Source: a virus. Taken from it: a DNA stretch of 57,067 nt. The position numbers and the translations under genes are program-made. The stretch covers positions 1-57,067 of the IMG/VR virus record IMGVR_UViG_3300040801_002467; one strand, written 5' to 3'. Below the pieces are notes generated by a model. That model made no database searches. It saw only the letters and a list, made by a program, of their open reading frames with translations, and was not told the DNA's origin. Of the stretch, positions 47,859-56,177 are shown piece after piece (position 1 is the first letter of the stretch; each line of letters starts with the position of its first letter).

Positions 47859-49427
47859 TCAAAATATAGCAATAAATGGCATTGGCTCTAATACTTCGTC
47901 TGTATAATCTCTTAGATGATTTGAAATATCTTTGTGATAATCTTTTAGTACCTGCATCATTCTAACAGCTAAAAGAGAACTCATAACCAAGTCGTCCGTT
48001 TCGCCCGGCTTTGCTGCATACGAAGTTCCAACTGCAACAAAATTTTTCAGTTCCGATACCAATGGTTTTGAGTTTATTTTCATTCGTTTACTTTCAACCA
48101 ATACTTTAAATTTTGAGCATGCCGCAATTTTTGATTTGTTGGTTGTATTAAACCCTTTTCTGTATAATCTCTGTGCACCTGCACGTTTTGGTTCAGACAG
48201 CATCATTCCAGGAATATTATGCTCGCCATATTCGTTTAAACTTATTAATGCAGCTTCGCCTATAGTATTGTTTTCAATACTATAGTATATCGAATTTTGA
48301 TCTGCAATTATCTCGTTGAGATGTGTTATGATATCAGCCAAAATACGAATTTGTGTTGGGGTATCTGTTTTGTTGTGTTTCCACTCGGCAATTTGCTCGG
48401 TTGTGTTAGCATCAAACACCTGTATAGCTGCTGGATCTCCGCCTGTTCCCAAACTAGGATCAAGCGCGACAACATATATATGTCCAGGAGTTGGTTCTTT
48501 ATACCATCTAACTTGCCCGGTCCTTTTAAAAGGTTCGATACCTTCGAGTTCAATTAAATGGGTAGCGCCAATTAACGTTTCATCGTAAATTAAGAATTCG
48601 CACTCGTGTTCACGGCGGAATCTTTCATCGCCTATACGACCGCGTTCTTCGGCAGCCCACTTATCATCTCTATCCGGATGATCCTGCCAACGGGCTCTAT
48701 ATGCTTTAAACCCGTTGACGCCTAGTGGCGTTGGGTTGCCGTATTCATCCTCGCATTTGTTAGCTTCTTTCCAAATCAACGCAAACTGATCTTCGTCCGA
48801 GTTTGGTGTTGAAGTAATAATAGCTTTACCACCTGTTGCTAGCGTTGGAGAAATGGATGTCCAGAATTCTTTAGCAACTGATGGTCTGACGAATGCAAAT
48901 TCGTCCAAATATAATAAGGTAATAGACATACCACGGCCGGTATTTTCAGTTGTTGCTTGTGATACAATACGCGAACCATTGTCGAATTCAATGGATCCTT
49001 TATTATAACTAACTACGCCTGCTCGAATGTGATCCGGACATAACTCATATGCATATCGAATGCGCTGCATGATTTCTTGCGCACCACTATATTTGTGTGC
49101 TGCAATTAAAATAGTTGAGTCTGGTTTAAACATTGCATACCATAACAGGTAGCCGGCGGCCGTGGTGGTTTTACCAGTCTGGCGTGGGAGTAAATTAATA
49201 CCAAATCTATAATGATGATAATTATCAACCAGTTCTACCTGATACGGGAACGGTGAATATTTTAGTTTACCTTTAGTAGGATGTTGTATGAAGAAAAAAT
49301 TACTCAAAAAGTAATGTGGTCCCGAATCGGCATCTGCGCACTGCGCAAAATCATAGATATGCTGCTCACTAAAATTTGTTTTTGAGTGAGCCCGCTTTAT
49401 TAAAACACCATCAAGCGATTTGGACAT
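47859..49427 (-). CDS. 17: Terminase large subunit gp17
   Basis: ATG 49427 gives 522 aa (T4 610). The ATPase domain has FPYQVELVDNY, the Walker A variant LLPRQTGKTT (about 76-85), Walker B LLYLDEFAF (about 171-179) and the STPNSDED coupling motif. The nuclease domain has VVALDPSLGTGGDP (about 320-333), with further acids in YYSIENNT and the end TDDLVMSS. It pumps and cuts DNA into heads. The small subunit gp16 is 4.3 kb away rather than adjacent. Confidence 0.94.
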   Translation of the reverse strand: MSKSLDGVLIKRAHSKTNFSEQHIYDFAQCADADSGPHYFLSNFFFIQHPTKGKLKYSPFPYQVELVDNYHHYRFGINLLPRQTGKTTTAAGYLLWYAMFKPDSTILIAAHKYSGAQEIMQRIRYAYELCPDHIRAGVVSYNKGSIEFDNGSRIVSQATTENTGRGMSITLLYLDEFAFVRPSVAKEFWTSISPTLATGGKAIITSTPNSDEDQFALIWKEANKCEDEYGNPTPLGVNGFKAYRARWQDHPDRDDKWAAEERGRIGDERFRREHECEFLIYDETLIGATHLIELEGIEPFKRTGQVRWYKEPTPGHIYVVALDPSLGTGGDPAAIQVFDANTTEQIAEWKHNKTDTPTQIRILADIITHLNEIIADQNSIYYSIENNTIGEAALISLNEYGEHNIPGMMLSEPKRAGAQRLYRKGFNTTNKSKIAACSKFKVLVESKRMKINSKPLVSELKNFVAVGTSYAAKPGETDDLVMSSLLAVRMMQVLKDYHKDISNHLRDYTDEVLEPMPFIAIF

Positions 49428-49464
49428 AATATTACTTATCGATTCTAAAAATACTAAACACAAT

Positions 49465-49485
49465 AAACCTGCCGAAGCAGGTTTT
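49465..49485 (-). terminator. Terminator with TTCG loop before gene 17
   Basis: AAACCTGC (49465-49472) and GCAGGTTT (49477-49484) enclose CGAA on the plus strand, so the RNA of the minus strand forms the very stable C(UUCG)G tetraloop. It lies between the 71-aa gene and gene 17. The U-run is short, so attenuation or mRNA end protection is also possible. The 66 bases to its right (49490-49555) hold no gene that I can see. Confidence 0.65.
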
Positions 49486-49555
49486 GTCTCACTTTAATCA
49501 GGGTAGCGAATCCGATTGGGCAGATAGCGCCGACGGTCCCAAGGAGGGATTCTTA

Positions 49556-49771
49556 TCAGATCAATCCGTGACCTTTTAGTGTACGAGTAGCATTTTTCAT
49601 GATTGTATTCCAGACCTGGGCGCTATTACCATAATTGGTATTGCGTAAATATTCCGAGACATTTCTTACTAAATCATCAACAATTTGTTGGATTTCGTCA
49701 TTGCTGGTTGCAAATTCTGAACTCTCGTTAATTTTTTCTATCTGTCTTTTAATGTATTCTAAATCGTCCAT
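49556..49771 (-). CDS. Small helical hypothetical protein
   Basis: The product is 71 aa, helical and acidic, with an INESSEF site near residue 14. It overlaps the preceding capsid-targeted gene by one base and belongs to the run of internal-head candidates. No family is recognised. Confidence 0.45.
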   Translation of the reverse strand: MDDLEYIKRQIEKINESSEFATSNDEIQQIVDDLVRNVSEYLRNTNYGNSAQVWNTIMKNATRTLKGHGLI

Positions 49772-50121
49772 TATCGTGGGTATCCTTTGAATCCTTGTGT
49801 TGGGCTTTTAGAGTTTACTTCTTCTGGTTCCTCAGATCCTTGTTTCATATGCTCTTTAAACGGAACGCCTAGTTTAGCAAACGCCTTCTTTACCATTTCT
49901 CGTTCTTCATCAGTATATGTTACTACCATTGGCAGCTTAGTTACCCAAGAATACGCATCAATGTCGTTCATTTCTTCTGGAGCACGCCCAATTAATATTC
50001 CGGCACGATATAAGTCATAGAAGCCATCCGGTGTATATACAATACCCGGACTGACTTTTTCTTGCGCATTAAGTGGTTTCCCCCTCTTGCGCCCCTCATT
50101 AACGAACTCTTTTGCTCGCAT
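49771..50121 (-). CDS. Capsid-targeted protein with MRAKEFVNE leader
   Basis: The product is 116 aa. The leader MRAKEFVNEG fits the capsid-targeting pattern with cleavage after V-N-E. The body has SWVTKLPMVVTYTDEEREM and ends GFKGYPR, a family I recognise from many marine T4-like phages. It should be packed in the head. The gene begins one base after the previous gene ends. Confidence 0.6.
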   Translation of the reverse strand: MRAKEFVNEGRKRGKPLNAQEKVSPGIVYTPDGFYDLYRAGILIGRAPEEMNDIDAYSWVTKLPMVVTYTDEEREMVKKAFAKLGVPFKEHMKQGSEEPEEVNSKSPTQGFKGYPR

Positions 50122-50655
50122 TTACTTGCTGCTTCTCCAAATGTCAGAGTTCTTTAGTCGCTTGGTTGTGCCGAACGCAATAGCAAAATCGCTCATGCGA
50201 TAGAACATCGTGTTTTTGTAGAGAAAGACAGGGGTCATTTTATCTGATCCGTGTGGACCTGCAGAAATTTGCCCCATTGGCTTAATGCCTGGCAACTGTT
50301 GGATATAGTTCCACGCCATATCGACCATTCCCTGCTGCTCGCCCATCTTCTTGAGCATAGCTAGTTGCTTTTTAGACATACTCTGTGCGAGATGCTTGTA
50401 CTCGCGATTTGGAACAGTGATATAGTTTGGGTCTTTGTACTGTGCGCTGTCGCCACGTGTCCAACGACTTGAGCTACCCGACATAACCTCAAACGGCGAC
50501 CACCCTAAATCGCGGCCAACTTCTTTACTCATTGGCGATGGGCCAACCATCTCTGTAAACTTTTGATTAAGAGCATCAACGATTTCTTGGGCAGCTTGTC
50601 GAATGCCCTCATTGATAGGCTTGCGACTCTCTACAATGATTTCAGACGCTTTCAT
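50122..50655 (-). CDS. Capsid-targeted protein with MKASEIIVE leader
   Basis: ATG 50655 gives 177 aa; the longer frame lacks support and would hide the leader. MKASEIIVES fits the capsid-targeting pattern. The body has SPFEVMSGSSSRWTRG and helical segments (KHLAQSMSKKQLAMLKKMG). AGAAGAG precedes the ATG, which overlaps the stop codon of the 828-aa gene. Function inside the head or in the injected cell is unknown. Confidence 0.55.
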   Translation of the reverse strand: MKASEIIVESRKPINEGIRQAAQEIVDALNQKFTEMVGPSPMSKEVGRDLGWSPFEVMSGSSSRWTRGDSAQYKDPNYITVPNREYKHLAQSMSKKQLAMLKKMGEQQGMVDMAWNYIQQLPGIKPMGQISAGPHGSDKMTPVFLYKNTMFYRMSDFAIAFGTTKRLKNSDIWRSSK

Positions 50656-50656
50656 T

Positions 50657-53143
50657 TTATCTCTTCTCACCTCTCTCGCCAAATGCTTTATATAGGTTAA
50701 AGAAGCTCTCAACTTCGTCTAGTGGAGCTCCGGCGCGCTTACTTTCGCGCATGCCCATCTTTTCTTGTGCATAAGCTGCAACTTCGTCTTTGTATTCGTT
50801 CCAAACTCTTTCTTCTTCCATACCAGAGCCAGTATCCCAACGGCCTTCAAGACCCAGGATTTCATCGGCTAAGCCGCTCGCTGCATCACTGTTGCCTTCT
50901 GCCCAAGCCATTAGCTCGCGTGGATCGTATGCTGCTAAAATTCTTTCAAATTCGTTCATGTTGCTTTCTCCAATTGATTCTTTATTGTGTTGCTTCCATG
51001 CTGTAGCATACAATACCTCTTGCCAGCGATCACCGTAACGGTCTTTGAACTCTGCTTTACGATCTTTAATCCAGTCTTCCATGCCCGGAGGTGCTTTTTC
51101 ATTTACTTGGCTTTCACCCATTTGCTTTTGGTTAACGTATGCAGCGACCTCGTCTTTAAGTTCACGCCAAACACGTTCAAACGCCATGCCACTGCCAGTA
51201 TCATCATATCCCATAAACTCAGCTAAATCTTGGTCTAACTGTTCTGGATAATTACTACCACCGCTCGCCCAATTCTGAAGAGCATTAAGTGGGTAATCTT
51301 GTAGGATAATATCTAATTCACTCATTTGTCCTTCGTTAGCAGTCATAACATTATCGCCCGGATATTCCTTACGATATTGTCGCTTCTGGCCATTTAAACC
51401 TTTAAGTGATGTACCATGTGTAACAGCTCTTACTGGCGCCACTTTTTCGTTTGGGGTGTTAGCATGCATTGTATCGCGCTCTTCGCGGTATTGCATTAAC
51501 AATTCTTCACCTTCTGGATCATAGTCTGGCTCCATTGAAACCGGAGCAGGTTCCATGTCCATTGGGATGGTGTCACCATAATATGAATCACTCAACCCTG
51601 CCATCTTCATTAAGTCAGAAAGTAAAGCGACGTGTTCATCTGTTCCGGTTATTGTAATAGTATCATTTTGTGGCTCTTCAGGATTTTCTGTTTTTGTAAC
51701 CGTGATATCTTCTAACAAGCTATCAAGAGCCTTATTATAATCTTCGTATACAGTATTATTATAAAGATCAGCTAATTCAATATCACTCATATGAGCATTG
51801 ATTGTCTTGCCGTCGGCACTGCGGATTACTTTACAGAAAAAGCCAGTTTTACTGATATCAGTTAAAACACCTGAGCGATCTGTTCCTTGATCTTGGAATA
51901 AGACTGGAACTAAAACAACTCTTGTTCCGCGCTGTAAACGCTCGCGATGCTCTGGATTCTCATAATCAAACGGAACTAAGTCTGGGTTGATATCAGGAGC
52001 AGGTGCTTCGAAGTCATCATAGGCGCCAAATGCCTCAACAATACCTTTATTAATAAGATCTGTTGGGTTAAACTCAACTTCTTCGGTCTTGATCTTGACA
52101 TAAACATTGCCTTCGTGCACCAATGTCACTTTGCCTGTTTGCCCTGCCCAATTTTTGATACCTTCTTTGACTTGTACTGTATCGCCTGGATTAAAATATT
52201 TAAACGATTCAGTCATATCATCGTCGGCTAAATCTGTAATTTTTTCAGGATCAGGATCAGGACGATTTAATTCTGTACGATTTACACTCATAAATTTTTG
52301 TGCATCTTGTGGATCGTCAAATGCCTTAACTACTTCGTCGCCTTCGTCGCCGCCAGTGACATAAGTTTTTCCACCTTGTGTGAATTTTTGCGCGACTTCT
52401 TTAACACGACCCAATTCTTTATCAGTGTGCGGAGAATACTTAATATAAACTCTCTCGCCTTCTCTTGTACGAACCGGAATCTGTCCACTAACGTCGTCTT
52501 TAACTCGTTGCGCTAATTCATACTGCTTTGAACTATCGATTCCATATATGCTCATAAAAGTAACTAAGTTCATATGTCCTTTTGAACCACCTTCGGCATC
52601 GTATATAAAAACCAACGGGTTGGAACGGGTTGTTACTTTATCGCCTATATATGGAGCGGCTTCGTTAGCTTTCATGTTACCCTTGGGTGTTAGTCCGTAA
52701 CGCTTTTTAAGTTCGCGATCAATTACCTTAGTTTGAAAATCGCCTGGTGAATGTGGGGTAGCATCGTCGCCTTGCTTACGACGTAGACGTAATAATGTCT
52801 CATCGTCATACTCAGCATGACGTGCTTTAATCTCGTCTGGATAAATGCCGTCGCCCCATCCTTTCAAACCACGCTTTACCCATTTAGCTGCCTTTTGTAG
52901 TTTGCTTGGGCCTTCTTCCAATTCATCACTATCATCTAATTCGCGCTCCATGCGTCCCCATTCGTCGTCAGAATCACCAAGGCGTGTTGCGGCCGCCATA
53001 TCCATTTCGTCGTTATCGTAGGATGATTCAATGGCCGTTATAGTCTCTTCTAGCTTGCTCTTCATTGCTCGACCAGTTGGTTCGGGCGTTTCTTTAGCGA
53101 CGTTGTTTAGTCGATTTAAAATGTCATAAATGTTGTTGCTCAT
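50657..53143 (-). CDS. Large acidic multi-segment protein, possible internal-head polyprotein
   Basis: The product is 828 aa. A roughly 75-residue unit is duplicated near the C-terminus: MSELDIILQDYPLNALQNW... (about 610) and MNEFERILAAYDPRELMAW... (about 725), each ending with an (A)AY(V/A)xxKMGESQ/R-type site. A KOW-like stretch (FNPGDTVQVKEGIKNWAGQTG) is near 320. There are many x-x-E sites followed by G, S, A or K (LEEG, ANEG, VNEK, ANEA). The APPGMEDWIKDRKAEFKDRYG block is common in T4-like phages. Position among leader-bearing genes suggests a head protein cut by the prohead protease; this is an inference. Confidence 0.5.
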   Translation of the reverse strand: MSNNIYDILNRLNNVAKETPEPTGRAMKSKLEETITAIESSYDNDEMDMAAATRLGDSDDEWGRMERELDDSDELEEGPSKLQKAAKWVKRGLKGWGDGIYPDEIKARHAEYDDETLLRLRRKQGDDATPHSPGDFQTKVIDRELKKRYGLTPKGNMKANEAAPYIGDKVTTRSNPLVFIYDAEGGSKGHMNLVTFMSIYGIDSSKQYELAQRVKDDVSGQIPVRTREGERVYIKYSPHTDKELGRVKEVAQKFTQGGKTYVTGGDEGDEVVKAFDDPQDAQKFMSVNRTELNRPDPDPEKITDLADDDMTESFKYFNPGDTVQVKEGIKNWAGQTGKVTLVHEGNVYVKIKTEEVEFNPTDLINKGIVEAFGAYDDFEAPAPDINPDLVPFDYENPEHRERLQRGTRVVLVPVLFQDQGTDRSGVLTDISKTGFFCKVIRSADGKTINAHMSDIELADLYNNTVYEDYNKALDSLLEDITVTKTENPEEPQNDTITITGTDEHVALLSDLMKMAGLSDSYYGDTIPMDMEPAPVSMEPDYDPEGEELLMQYREERDTMHANTPNEKVAPVRAVTHGTSLKGLNGQKRQYRKEYPGDNVMTANEGQMSELDIILQDYPLNALQNWASGGSNYPEQLDQDLAEFMGYDDTGSGMAFERVWRELKDEVAAYVNQKQMGESQVNEKAPPGMEDWIKDRKAEFKDRYGDRWQEVLYATAWKQHNKESIGESNMNEFERILAAYDPRELMAWAEGNSDAASGLADEILGLEGRWDTGSGMEEERVWNEYKDEVAAYAQEKMGMRESKRAGAPLDEVESFFNLYKAFGERGEKR

Positions 53144-53733
53144 CTTTTTGCCATGTCCTTTTTTGCTGGTCGCTTAACTTTTGATAATGGACTGTTTACA
53201 TCTACTTTATTATCAGTATTAAACTTTGCCGGAGGTGTTTTTTCGCCAGCAATTTCAAATTTTGTACTTGCAGCGTTTTGTACGATATCTTTAAACCCTT
53301 CGGAATATTTTGTTGATGCCGCTTTTTGTTCTTTTGTTTGAGCAGGATAGTCGGGGGTTTCGAGTTTTGCTTTATCGGTTTGCTCAACACCTTCAAGTTC
53401 TTTAGTCATTGAGTCATCATAATCTTTGCTCAATACACGAACACGATTTGGGTCAAACCCTTGCATACGAGCTAACTCAACAATTTGTTCAGAACTAGCT
53501 GGGTAATTTAATGTAATATCAAAAATATGAATTTCTGTATTTTCTAGACCTGGAAAACCAAATGGATCTTTTACAATTGGTGTTTTCTTTGGGTCTGTAC
53601 AACCTTCAATATCAAACTGCTCTAAAGCACGTTTGAGATTTTTGAATTGATCGGTATCAAGCTCACCTGCAACTTTGACTCGATATTCAAACATCTTTTT
53701 TGATTCTGTTAAATATTCGTTAAACGACTTCAT
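53140..53733 (-). CDS. Capsid-targeted protein with MKSFNEYLTE leader
   Basis: The product is 197 aa. MKSFNEYLTES closely resembles the T4 leader MKTYQEFIAEA, with cleavage expected after L-T-E. The body has VKVAGELDTDQFKNLKRALE and FGFPGLENTEIHIFDITLNY, a conserved family of T4-like aquatic phages. The C-terminal third is Lys/Thr-rich and disordered. CAGGAG precedes the start and AATAAATA lies 24 bases upstream. Confidence 0.6.
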   Translation of the reverse strand: MKSFNEYLTESKKMFEYRVKVAGELDTDQFKNLKRALEQFDIEGCTDPKKTPIVKDPFGFPGLENTEIHIFDITLNYPASSEQIVELARMQGFDPNRVRVLSKDYDDSMTKELEGVEQTDKAKLETPDYPAQTKEQKAASTKYSEGFKDIVQNAASTKFEIAGEKTPPAKFNTDNKVDVNSPLSKVKRPAKKDMAKR

Positions 53734-53757
53734 TATAGTGCTGCTCCTGGCATACAG

Positions 53758-53765
53758 TATTTATT
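53758..53765 (-). promoter_or_regulatory. Late-promoter-like AATAAATA
   Basis: AATAAATA on the minus strand overlaps the gp16 stop region and lies 24 bases before the ATG at 53733, with CAGGAG between. Confidence 0.5.
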
Positions 53766-54249
53766 TGTTTTTGTTATTTTTATCCTGCTCATTCTTTTTC
53801 AAAATTTGTTCTAACAATTCGTTTCGATCTAATACACTTCCAGATACCGTCCCCACTGGATCTGAACCACTGTCTGCTTCCAATTTTGCTTGCTTTAGTT
53901 GCAATTCAATCATCTTTAATTTTTTATTAATTTTGGCTGTTTTAGCTGTGATTGCATGACCTAGGAAGTTTGATGCTGTACTAAGTATTTCTGCCGAGAA
54001 GCGTGCTTCAACATTCATACCTAAGTCTACTAAATCTTTATATGTATTCTTAGCCAAGTCGGCCAATTCGTCCATTTCAGCATCTGATGCTTCTAAGCCT
54101 CGAACTGCTGGCAAGGCCGATTCGATTTTTTCGAGAGATCCCATTGCTTCTAATTCAATCACGTCGTGAGAATTATTATCAGATTGAGGACTATCTTGTG
54201 GGGTATCTTCTTGCGGAAGATTAAAAAATTCTTCTAGTTTACTCGTCAT
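53761..54249 (-). CDS. 16: Terminase small subunit gp16
   Basis: ATG 54249 gives 162 aa (T4 164). The pattern LEKIESALPAVRGLEASDAEMDEL (here in pieces) and YKDLVDLGMNVEARFSAEI with LGHAITAKTAKINKKLKMIELQ is that of T4-like gp16 from aquatic phages. It forms the ring that recognises DNA for packaging and regulates gp17. The Lys/Asn-rich end is disordered. AATAAATA ends five bases before the ATG. Confidence 0.85.
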   Translation of the reverse strand: MTSKLEEFFNLPQEDTPQDSPQSDNNSHDVIELEAMGSLEKIESALPAVRGLEASDAEMDELADLAKNTYKDLVDLGMNVEARFSAEILSTASNFLGHAITAKTAKINKKLKMIELQLKQAKLEADSGSDPVGTVSGSVLDRNELLEQILKKNEQDKNNKNK

Positions 54250-54254
54250 ACGAG

Positions 54255-54262
54255 TATTTATT
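54255..54262 (-). promoter_or_regulatory. Late-promoter-like AATAAATA five bases before gp16
   Basis: AATAAATA on the minus strand, five bases, then ATG 54249. It overlaps the last codons of the gp4 gene. No Shine-Dalgarno is in position. Confidence 0.5.
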
Positions 54263-54689
54263 TGCGGAAAATATCTTTCTCTGTTAAAATACGAAAGCCT
54301 ATACCGTGCTTCTTTGCCCAACGACGAGCTTGTTCCCACTTTGCATGGTTAATAGCAACTGTTGCTCGCATATTAGCGCTCGTTTTACCTTCAACCATTG
54401 CTTGTTTCAAAGGTTTGATCTCGATCAGTTCTGTAATGATACGATTTGCTTTGTCGCGATATCTAATTAAAAAATCCGGAACATATACTGTTTGCTTTCC
54501 ACTAAGTGGATGTCTATATGGGATTCTCATTGGTTCCGACGCCCATTCTAATATGTTTTTGTTATCATCGCAAAACCGCATAAAATGTAATTCCCACGAC
54601 GACCTATAAGTTGGAACGCCAACCCCGACATACTTGGTTGGGTTTTTTGGATGAAATTTATCCCTGGCCCAATTTGGTTTTTTTGGCAT
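54258..54689 (-). CDS. 4: Head completion protein gp4 (PD-(D/E)XK-type)
   Basis: The product is 143 aa (T4 gp4 150). The conserved opening (KFHPKNPTKYVG, YRSSWELHFMRFCD) and the nuclease-like VPDFLIRYRD...ELIEIKP block are visible; Asp and the Glu-x-Lys are the usual catalytic positions. gp4 acts on the packaged DNA end or portal so that tails can join. The protein overlaps the preceding gene by one base. Confidence 0.85.
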   Translation of the reverse strand: MPKKPNWARDKFHPKNPTKYVGVGVPTYRSSWELHFMRFCDDNKNILEWASEPMRIPYRHPLSGKQTVYVPDFLIRYRDKANRIITELIEIKPLKQAMVEGKTSANMRATVAINHAKWEQARRWAKKHGIGFRILTEKDIFRK

Positions 54690-55057
54690 TATATCAACAC
54701 GTTTCTAGCGGCATAGAAATTTGGCTGCACTATATTTTTAACACCTAATAGTGTGGCTGGTGATCTGGTGCCATTTAAATAATACGCAATGGTGGCTGTT
54801 AATTCAATGCCGTCACGTCCTTTGAGTGACTCAACAATTTCTAATACAGGAATTGCTGTTTGACGAGATACTTGATACACCGACATAGTAAAGTTTTCGG
54901 CGGCAGTTGGGTCTTTCATTACCTTCTTAAAATATGAAAGAACATAATCATATTCGTTTGCGCTAACAACTATTTCCAAATCTAAAAATTCATCAATCAG
55001 TCTGATATTTTTACTATCATCAAATTGCATATCATTTAATGTATTAGATGCACTCAT
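54689..55057 (-). CDS. Conserved structural-cluster hypothetical protein
   Basis: The product is 122 aa. It has a helical block (YVLSYFKKVMKDPTAAENF) and the end TLLGVKNIVQPNFYAARNVLI, a family I recognise between tail and head completion genes in aquatic T4-like phages. Overlaps of one base with both neighbours show tight coupling. Function is unknown; a tail-completion role is a guess from position. Confidence 0.55.
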   Translation of the reverse strand: MSASNTLNDMQFDDSKNIRLIDEFLDLEIVVSANEYDYVLSYFKKVMKDPTAAENFTMSVYQVSRQTAIPVLEIVESLKGRDGIELTATIAYYLNGTRSPATLLGVKNIVQPNFYAARNVLI

Positions 55058-56172
55058 TAATCATCACCTTGTTTTGGCGTTGCGGCTTTATTTCCATTAC
55101 CCTTAAAGAAATCTCCAATCTTCGGGAATGATAATCCTGGTCCGTGTGCTGTTGAGTTTCCTTTCCCGGCACCTGTTAGCAATATACGTCCTTGTTTTAA
55201 CGCTTCTGTCTTCAACTCTTGTTTAGCAATCTGCGAGAACGATAATGGGGACTTCTTAAATGTAGTTATCGAGCGCCCTGCTTTTTGTATAGCGCCCAGG
55301 AAGTTGCCTGACGCTAAATCCGACGCTGCACCTGTTATCGCATCTAATGCACCACCTTCACCTAATATAGATGCAGTAGAACCTGGTTTGCCGAGAGGAC
55401 CAGGTTGTGTATCATAACGCGATGGGTCGGCAAAGCCATCAACTCCATCTGCCACTCGTCCTTTTGCATACTTGACGGCTTCGTAACGAAGTGTTACGCT
55501 ATGCTCCATTGTTCCGGTTGTTTGACTATAATCATATGTATCGTGCCGCCACGACGTGATCATTGGATTAATTAATGTATATAATACATAATTACCACGA
55601 CTAAATCCATATATCTTAATATCGCGGAAAAATGCTGGCTTAACTATACCGTTCGGACTAGAAGTTGTTAAACCCCAATCCTTTTGCACCTTCTCGGGAT
55701 TGTATAAATCGCGACCATGATACCCCTGACTCTGACCAGCTACATATTCATAGGACGGATCTGCAAAGTAATAATTGTAATAGTTATACCATAAAGAGCG
55801 CACGTTATCGCTTGAGTCGTCGTGCAATTTAATTTCAACTGGTTGGTATTGAATTCTATTATGAACTAATCTTTTTCGGTTATACTGGATATATTCTTGT
55901 GTATCTATCTCATAGGATGGTAAAGTTACAGATTTTACCAATGCACCAACAAGGCCACGGTCAGAGGATGGCGATGCTGCTGGATCTGTTAATGTAAAGT
56001 AAACATGAAATAGAAACTTTTGCTGCGGAGCTAATGCATAGCTATCCGAGCGAAATAACTTTGATGCATGAGTGTAATCGCGAAGGTTTTCGGAGGAAAA
56101 AAATCCTCCGGCGACCTGCTCTAGAAAACTACTCCCTGCATCGAGTTTTCCAATCTTATCGAAAAAACTCAA
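55057..56172 (-). CDS. Tail-tube-fold baseplate protein (gp48/gp54-like)
   Basis: The product is 371 aa and the only usable start is TTG 56172, after AGGAT. Residues about 50-245 contain tube-like strands (KFLFHVYFTLTDP, VKSVTLPSYEI, VEIKLHDDSSDNV, SVTLRYEAVKYA), as in gp19. An extra C-terminal region is rich in Gly, Ala and Lys (about 255-371). This fits proteins that nucleate the tail tube on the baseplate. Which of gp48 or gp54 it represents cannot be decided. Confidence 0.65.
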   Translation of the reverse strand: MSFFDKIGKLDAGSSFLEQVAGGFFSSENLRDYTHASKLFRSDSYALAPQQKFLFHVYFTLTDPAASPSSDRGLVGALVKSVTLPSYEIDTQEYIQYNRKRLVHNRIQYQPVEIKLHDDSSDNVRSLWYNYYNYYFADPSYEYVAGQSQGYHGRDLYNPEKVQKDWGLTTSSPNGIVKPAFFRDIKIYGFSRGNYVLYTLINPMITSWRHDTYDYSQTTGTMEHSVTLRYEAVKYAKGRVADGVDGFADPSRYDTQPGPLGKPGSTASILGEGGALDAITGAASDLASGNFLGAIQKAGRSITTFKKSPLSFSQIAKQELKTEALKQGRILLTGAGKGNSTAHGPGLSFPKIGDFFKGNGNKAATPKQGDD

Positions 56173-56177
56173 AGTTA

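Noticed and set aside
49490-49555. Possible RNA gene in the gap before gene 17
   Set aside because: The 66 bases show some GC-rich pairing but no cloverleaf or conserved RNA pattern; it is only a short spacer next to the terminator.
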